Below are positions 17,551-22,500 of a DNA stretch of 22,500 nucleotides, piece by piece. Each line of letters begins with the position of its first letter. Position 1 is the stretch's first letter. Below the pieces are notes generated by a model. That model worked only from the letters and a program-made list of their open reading frames with translations. It was not told where the DNA came from and did no database searches. Made by a program: the position numbers and the translations under genes. Origin of the DNA: Eimeria necatrix (taxonomy: Eukaryota > Apicomplexa > Conoidasida > Eucoccidiorida > Eimeriidae); NCBI RefSeq assembly GCF_000499385.1, contig NW_013655317.1, positions 3,605-26,104 of the forward strand, in the 5' to 3' direction.

Positions 17551-17653
17551 CCAGCAGCAGCAGCAGCAGCAGCCCGACAAGGGCGAGCTCGAGCTCCAGA
17601 CCGACCACATCATGAGGGCCGCCAGGACCCTCTTCCCCGACATCATCAACTAA
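16886..17653 (+). CDS. Secreted Gln/Ser/Leu-rich helical protein
   Basis: 255-codon single exon. ATG 16886 is chosen because MARVCRGLVTLSVALAALL is a clean signal peptide; the TTG two codons upstream is repeat-derived. Order: signal peptide, two Ser runs, Thr/Ser linker, an amphipathic segment LDLSAAGLEAFLKELLGEL, an (SG)8-type run encoded by GGGATC hexamers (17138-17186), then a long Leu/Gln helical region (LEEPLAQLVAALGELLQAV; LISSKLHSLQQIAAEG; ELLSLQAIAQRLLQQF), two Gln runs and a charged tail QTDHIMRAARTLFPDIIN. No transmembrane segment or GPI signal after the leader. CAG is in sense throughout. Telomere-like repeats touch both ends, and the TAA stop is the first bases of the repeat. Probably secreted or vacuolar; no family recognised. 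Confidence 0.7.
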
Positions 17654-17684
17654 ACCCTAAACCCTAAATTAGGGTTTAGGGTTT
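17652..17684. repeat. Head-to-head telomere-like palindrome at stop codon
   Basis: AAACCCTAAACCCTAA, one central A (17668), then the exact reverse complement: 16-bp arms with a 1-nt centre. The left arm overlaps the stop codon of the gene ending at 17653, so the transcript would carry a stable hairpin right after translation ends. Confidence 0.9.
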
Positions 17685-17739
17685 GGCTCATCCGCGGCAA
17701 GACGCAACGCGCCCCAGCCGCAAACCACTCGCTGCTGCT

Positions 17740-17875
17740 GCTGCTCCGCTGCAGCAACACCCGCAGCAACAGCTGCAGCAGCTCCTGCTGCTCCTGCAGC
17801 TGCTGCAGCAGCAGCTGCTGCTGCAGCAGCTGCTGCTGCAGCAGCTGCTGCAGCAGCTGCTGCTGCAGCAGCAGA
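17740..17875. repeat. Alternating CAGCAG/CTGCTG block
   Basis: Short CAG and CTG runs alternate every 6-12 bp (CAGCTGCTG units), making many overlapping palindromes. Frames give Leu/Gln runs with no defined start. No gene is supported in 17690-18060. Confidence 0.7.
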
Positions 17876-17989
17876 AATTGTTGTTTTAAACCGCTTTTAA
17901 TTTGTTTAAAGGACCTTTGAGAAACGCAAACCCTCGCTCGGTAAACCCCAAAGTCCAAACCCTAGAAAGGCTTCAGGTCTTAGTTTCAT

Positions 17990-18025
17990 AAACCCCAAAC
18001 CCTAAACCCTAAACCCTAAACCCTA
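17990..18025. repeat. Telomere-like AAACCCT array
   Basis: Five units, the first AAACCCC, before the palindrome at 18070. Confidence 0.85.
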
Positions 18026-18069
18026 GAAGACCCGAAACCAAGGCCCCGTGAAACAGCTGCGTTGGCCCG

Positions 18070-18081
18070 GTGTACGTACAC
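18070..18081. promoter_or_regulatory. 14-bp palindrome GGTGTACGTACACC
   Basis: Perfect copy at 18069-18082, at the 5' side of the Ala-rich region. Confidence 0.45.
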
Positions 18082-18084
18082 CCG

Positions 18085-18142
18085 AACTCAGCAGCAGCTG
18101 CTGCTGTCAGTCAAAGTGCTGCGGACTTCGTTTTTGCTGTTG

Positions 18143-18187
<45 letters not shown>

Positions 18188-18286
18188 GTGCTGCTGCTGC
18201 TACTGTTGCTGCTGTTGCACGTGCTCGTGCTGCTGCGAAGGCTCTCGTTACCTCTGAGGCTAAAGTTATTGCAACTGCTGCTGCCT

Positions 18287-18322
<36 letters not shown>

Positions 18323-18857
18323 CTGCTGCTGGACTTCGCTCAGCAGCAGCAAAGGCCTTCGCTGCAGCAACTGCATCAGCATCGAAGCTGCAGCAGGTTG
18401 TAGATGTGCTGCTGCTGCGGAGCCGTGAGCTGCGTTCTGCTGCTGCTGCAGCAACACAGCAGCAGCAGCAAGCCCTGCAGCTGCAGCAGCATGCTTTGCT
18501 GCTGCAGCAGCACGCATAGTAGCTGCAGCAGCAGGCCTTACTGCTGCGTCGTTAAGCGCTTCTGCAGCAGCAGCACATGCTGCTGCTGCTGCTGCAGCAA
18601 ATCGGTAACCTTAAAATCTGTGTCGCTGCAGCAGCAACCCCAAACCTAAGCTCCGTGCTGCAGCAGCAGCAGCAAATAGAGCTGCGGCAACGGAAGACAC
18701 AGCAGCAAGAGCAAAGACACAGCAGCAGCGATAGAAGACACGGCAGCAAAACTTCTGCAGGCAAGAGCTGCAGCAATAGCAGCAGCAGCAGCAAAGACAC
18801 AGCAGCAGCAGTAGAAGACACGGCAGCAGAACTTCTGGCAACAAGATCCGCAGCGAT

Positions 18858-18888
<31 letters not shown>

Positions 18889-19002
18889 GCTTCGGTGGCG
18901 CCAGCAAGCTGCGAGGCAGCAACTCGGGCACGGACAAGAGCAGCAGCAGCAACAGCAGCAGCAGCAGCGGCTCGTGCTGCTGCTGCTACACATTTAACCT
19001 GA
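18085..19002 (+). CDS. Candidate Ala-rich protein, exon structure unresolved
   Basis: Plus-strand Ala-rich frames follow one another with frame changes: AKALVTSEAKVIATAAAF and GLRSAAAKAFAAATASASKL (frame ending 18519), ARIVAAAAGLTAASLSAS (ending about 18608), TEDTAARA, KDTAAAIEDTAAKLLQARAA, and KDTAAAVEDTAAELLATRSA ... ATHLT (ending 19002). Conservation of the EDTAA-LL-ARxAAI protein pattern in two copies that differ in DNA suggests coding selection, but the frame shifts between segments require introns that I could not place. A degenerate repeat with no coding role remains possible. Confidence 0.3.
18711..18870. repeat. 80-bp tandem duplication
   Basis: Units 18711-18790 and 18791-18870, both starting GCAAAGACACAGCAGCAGC, with a small number of substitutions. 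A shorter related copy (GGAAGACACAGCAGCAAGAG) precedes them. The 80-bp period is not a multiple of three. Confidence 0.85.
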
Positions 19003-19513
19003 CTAGTTTCTGCTATTGATACTTAAGCAGCAATTTCACTTATTTATAGCAGCAGCAGCAGCAGCAGCAGCAGGGAAAGCACTGCGACTGTGCCGGGCCC
19101 CACTGCTGGACCACCTGCTGCTGCTGCTGCTGCTGCTGCAGCAGCAGCTGCTGCTGCTGCAGTTCATTCCCAGCGCGTGTGCAGCAGATAAGACTTCTGG
19201 TAAGCTTCAAGACCTTCAAATGTGGCTGCTGCTTTTGCTGCTACTCATGCTGCTGCTGCCGCTGCTGCCGCTGCAGACTGCTGCCGACGGCGGTGTGTGG
19301 GACCGTTGCTGCAGCTGCTGCCGCTGCATGCAGCAGCAGCAGCAGCAACAACAGCGCCAGCAGCAATGAAGCTTTCCTTTTTCCTTTCGCTTCTGCGCTG
19401 CTATTTGGAGAAAGTCACGGCAGCAGCAGCAGCAACAGCAGCAGCAGCAAGCCCATGGCAGCAGCAGCAGCAGAGTTACGCCTTGGCACAGCCGATGCAG
19501 CAGCAGCAGCGGT

Positions 19514-19546
<33 letters not shown>

Positions 19547-19557
19547 TAACGCCTCCA
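19003..19557 (+). other. Upstream region of the pseudophosphatase gene
   Basis: CAG tracts (19048-19073, 19331-19365, 19420-19450, 19494-19545) and a CTG tract (19110-19165). An ATG at 19219 opens MWLLLLLLLMLLLPLLPLQ, which resembles a signal peptide but is built from CTG repeats and is not in frame with the gene at 19558. No separate gene is supported. Confidence 0.4.
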
Positions 19558-19744
19558 ATGTCGATAAAGCCCATAGATTTCGCTGCTCTCCTTGCGGAGG
19601 CCCGAGCGGCTCGCAAGAAGCAGCAGCAGCTGCAAAAAGAGCAGCAGCAGCAGCAGCAGCTGCTGCTGCAGCAGAACCAAGAGCAGCAGCAGCAGCAACA
19701 GCGCCTCGCTGACGAGACTATCCAATCAGTCCCAAACAGCTGCG

Positions 19745-19777
<33 letters not shown>

Positions 19778-20120
19778 ACAACAACGCCAGCAGTAGCAGC
19801 AGCAGTAGCAGCAGCAGCAGCGACAGCAACAGCAGCAGCAACAGCAACAGCAGCAGCAACGGCACGGAGGGCTCTCTGCCCCGTTTAAAATGGTCTATCT
19901 GCAGCACAGCCTTCGTTTTCAATTTGCTGCAGACGCAGAAGCCGCTGCAGCAGCAGCAGCTGCTGCAGCTGCTGCAGCAGCAGCACCCGTCCCCACAGCC
20001 GCAGCAGCAGCAGCAGCTGCTGCTGCTGCTGGATCTCCGCAGTGCGGATGCCTTTGACAAGTGCCACATAGCTCAAGCAACGCATGCAGAGCAGCTGCTG
20101 CAGAGAATCCTGCCTCCCCC

Positions 20121-20173
<53 letters not shown>

Positions 20174-20506
20174 TGCGCATTGTTGCATACGCCGAGGATG
20201 AGGAGACAACGCGCTGCATCCTAGCAGAGATGGAGGGCCCTCCAGGCAGCAGCAGCAGCCGCAGCAGCAGCAGCAGCAGCAGCCGCAGCAGCAGCGTGCA
20301 GCGGCTGCTGCAGCTGCTGCAGCAGCTGCAGCAGCAGCTGCTGCTGGAGCTGCGCTGCATAGCGGGGGGCCTCGTTTGCTTCTGTGAAGACTACGGCTTT
20401 CTTTGTCTCAGTGCAGCAGAAGAAGCAGCAGCAGCACTGCGGCTGCATGCAGCAGCAGCAGCAGCACTCATGAGCTACCCCCAGGAGGTGCTGCGGGGGC
20501 AGCGGG

Positions 20507-20558
<52 letters not shown>

Positions 20559-20666
20559 TGTGCCGTTCGCAGGCTTGTTTGTGGGCAAGCCGCTGCATGC
20601 ACTCAGCAGCAACGTGCGCCGCCGGCTGCAGATAAAGCACCTTATAGATTTATCTGCTGCTGGCCT

Positions 20667-20700
<34 letters not shown>

Positions 20701-21068
20701 GGCAGCAGCAGCAGCAGCGTCAAGCACTGTAGTTGTTGCTGCAGCTGCTGCTGCGGCTGCGCCGCCAGGGCCACCGTTGAGTCGCCATCTGCGTGGCGGC
20801 CAGCAGCAGCAGCTGCTGCTGCTGCTGCTGCGTCTCCTGCTGCTGCTGCTGCTCTGCTGCACTACACCGTAGATGTGCCTCAAGTGGTGCAGCAGATACG
20901 GCAGCGGCTGGGCTCCACAGGCTGCAGCTGCAGCAGCAGCAGCAGCAGCAGCGGCAGCAGCAGCAGCAGCAGCGGCAGCAGCAGCAGCAGCTCAGGGTCC
21001 GTGTTGGTGGTTGCAGACGATGATGCATGCAGCCGCAGCGCAGCAACCCTGGTTCTTGCTGCCGCAAT

Positions 21069-21109
<41 letters not shown>

Positions 21110-21377
21110 ACCCGATGGCAGCTCTTGCCCAAGTGCTTGGGAGATGGAAAGATGCGCTGCTGCTGCCGCAGCACATGCAGCAGCTGCGGCGCTGCAGCAG
21201 CAGAGCGGCTGCTGCTTACAGCAACAGTAACAGCAGCAGCAGCAGCAGCAGCAAAGAGGAAGAAGAAGAAGCAGATGAGTTGCTGCTGCAGCAAGCTGCT
21301 GCTGAGACTCTCACTATGTACACGGCGCCGCAGACTCCCCGGTTCTCTGGAACTGCAGCAGCAGCAGCAGCAGCAAG

Positions 21378-21410
<33 letters not shown>

Positions 21411-21605
21411 ATTTCGAGCAGCCTTAGTAACCCTGCAGCAGCAAAAAGATGTGAAGGCCGAGGACGCGTCTCAGCAGCAGCAGCAGCAGGTACAGCAGCA
21501 GCAGCAGCAGGAACAGCAGCAGCAGCAGCAGGAACAGCAGCAGCAGCAGTGCTTTCGACACGCAGCAGACTTGCTAGTGCAGGCTTTGTGGACGGGAAGC
21601 ACCCA

Positions 21606-21636
<31 letters not shown>

Positions 21637-22118
21637 AGCAGCTTTGCTGCTGCGGGGCTCAAGCCAGCAGCAGCAGCAGCAGCAGCAGATGACGATGGCT
21701 GCTGCTGCTGCTGGTGGCTTGTGGCAGATCTCATTGGGCTGCTGTGCCTGCAGCAGCAACAACAGGAGCAGCAGCAGCAAGAGCAGCAGAAGACACTGCA
21801 GCAGCAGCAGCAGCAGCAAAAGCAGGACATACAGATGCTTGAAGGACTGCTTTTGCTGCTGCGTCGTGGTTTGCTGCTGCTCAGGGAAGAGCAGGCAGCA
21901 GCAGCAGCAGCAGCAGCAACTGCAGCAGCAGCAGACCGCTACAGCCCTGCGGGTGTCGCACTTTTAAATACTGCTGTTCTTTGGCAGCAGCTGCAGCAGC
22001 AGCAACCCGAGCAGCAAGTGCTGCTGCAGCAGCAGGGCAAGCAGCTGCGGAAGCTGCTGCTGCAGTTCTTAGGAAAGGCAGGCAGCACCTTGCTTGAAGC
22101 AGCTGAAGCAGCAGCCCT

Positions 22119-22159
<41 letters not shown>

Positions 22160-22254
22160 GGAGGGGAGAGACACTCTATGGCGTCCCCACTGAGGGGGTC
22201 CGCTGCGCTGCTGCTGCATTTTATTGCTTCTTCTTGCAACCCCTGGTGCTTGCT

Positions 22255-22306
<52 letters not shown>

Positions 22307-22432
22307 GAAGGCTGCAGCGCGGAGTTGAGAAGCTACGAAACTCACAGTGGGGCGAGACTGTGTCTGCTCTTGCTGCAGCTGCTGCAGCAGCTGCAGCAGC
22401 AAAGGGAACTGCAGCAGCGGTGTCACTGCTTC

Positions 22433-22464
<32 letters not shown>

Positions 22465-22500
22465 GCTGTGCCGGAGACGCTGCATGCAGTGCTACGGCCG
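19558..22500 (+). CDS. Rhodanese-like plus DSP pseudophosphatase (STYXL1-like), 5' part
   Basis: 981 codons without a stop, running off the right edge; the first ATG after an upstream in-frame stop (19513) is at 19558. Start: MSIKPIDFAALLAEARAARK. A rhodanese/CDC25-like domain follows: LLLDLRSADAFDKCHIAQAT (about 156-175), RLRIVAYAEDEE (about 205-216) and LRCIAGGLVCFCEDYGF (about 265-281). The active site, normally Tyr-Cys, is Tyr211-Ala212. Then SYPQEVL, FAGLFVGKPLHALS (about 337-350), RRRLQIKHLIDLSAAG and SVLVVADDDACSRSAATLVL, a dual-specificity-phosphatase core. Its HCx5R loop has Ala486-Asp487 in place of His-Cys, with Arg493 kept. The order rhodanese then DSP matches MK-STYX/STYXL1. After residue 580 comes a Leu/Gln-rich helical region (AADLLVQALW; VADLIGLLCL; RYSPAGVALLNTAVLW; TLYGVPTEGVRCAAAAFYCF) that I do not recognise. 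Predicted non-catalytic, binding or scaffolding. Confidence 0.72.

Noticed and set aside
20440..22490. TGCATGCA-type AP2 sites
   Set aside because: CTGCATGCAG occurs several times but mostly inside coding CTG/CAG context (His-Ala codons), so it cannot be told from repeat-derived chance.

Overview
The window looks like coccidian apicomplexan DNA, most likely Eimeria. This rests on the dense (CAG)n/(CTG)n tracts that run through real exons as Gln, Ser and Ala runs, on many internal AAACCCT/TTTAGGG (telomere-like) arrays, and on an apicoplast-type IspE with a secretory leader. The genus is inferred; no marker gene was compared. I see no tRNA, rRNA, CRISPR array or transposase.

Layout. (1) 66-1198, minus strand: the first four exons of phosphoserine aminotransferase (serC), joined in phase across introns made of CTG repeats and telomere-like repeats; the gene runs off the left edge. 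(2) 1726-2502, plus strand: a probable low-complexity membrane protein. (3) 2503-4817: gene-poor DNA with GGGGCCCC blocks, AT hairpins, T-rich repeats and a (GCTA)n block of about 400 bp. (4) 4818-7154, minus: ispE, a 778-residue MEP-pathway kinase inflated by homopolymers. (5) 7520-9086, minus: a four-exon gene of unknown function, recognised by phase-consistent joins across repeat-filled introns. (6) 9393-12314, minus: a three-exon gene with two LSD1-type zinc fingers and a 48-nt intron made almost only of telomere-like repeat. (7) 12400-15602: unresolved low-complexity DNA with several candidate exons. (8) 15603-16881: degenerate telomere-like arrays that switch orientation, and an (AAAT)n tract. 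(9) 16886-17653, plus: a secreted helical protein. (10) 18070-19002, plus: a possible Ala-rich gene with an 80-bp tandem duplication. (11) 19558-22500, plus: a stop-free frame of 981 codons, a rhodanese-plus-dual-specificity-phosphatase protein that has lost both catalytic cysteines and runs off the right edge.

Two window-wide patterns stand out. In the best-supported genes the triplet repeat tends to read CAG on the sense strand in exons and CTG in introns, and telomere-like arrays sit inside introns or directly at start and stop codons. A 14-bp palindrome, GGTGTACGTACACC, has five copies with a perfect 12-bp core plus several variants, some of them close to inferred gene starts.

The recognised genes are housekeeping enzymes (serine synthesis, isoprenoid precursor synthesis) and regulatory proteins. 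They do not form one pathway or operon. Splice sites were placed by eye from GT/AG, phase and protein similarity remembered from the families; no transcript data or alignments were available.
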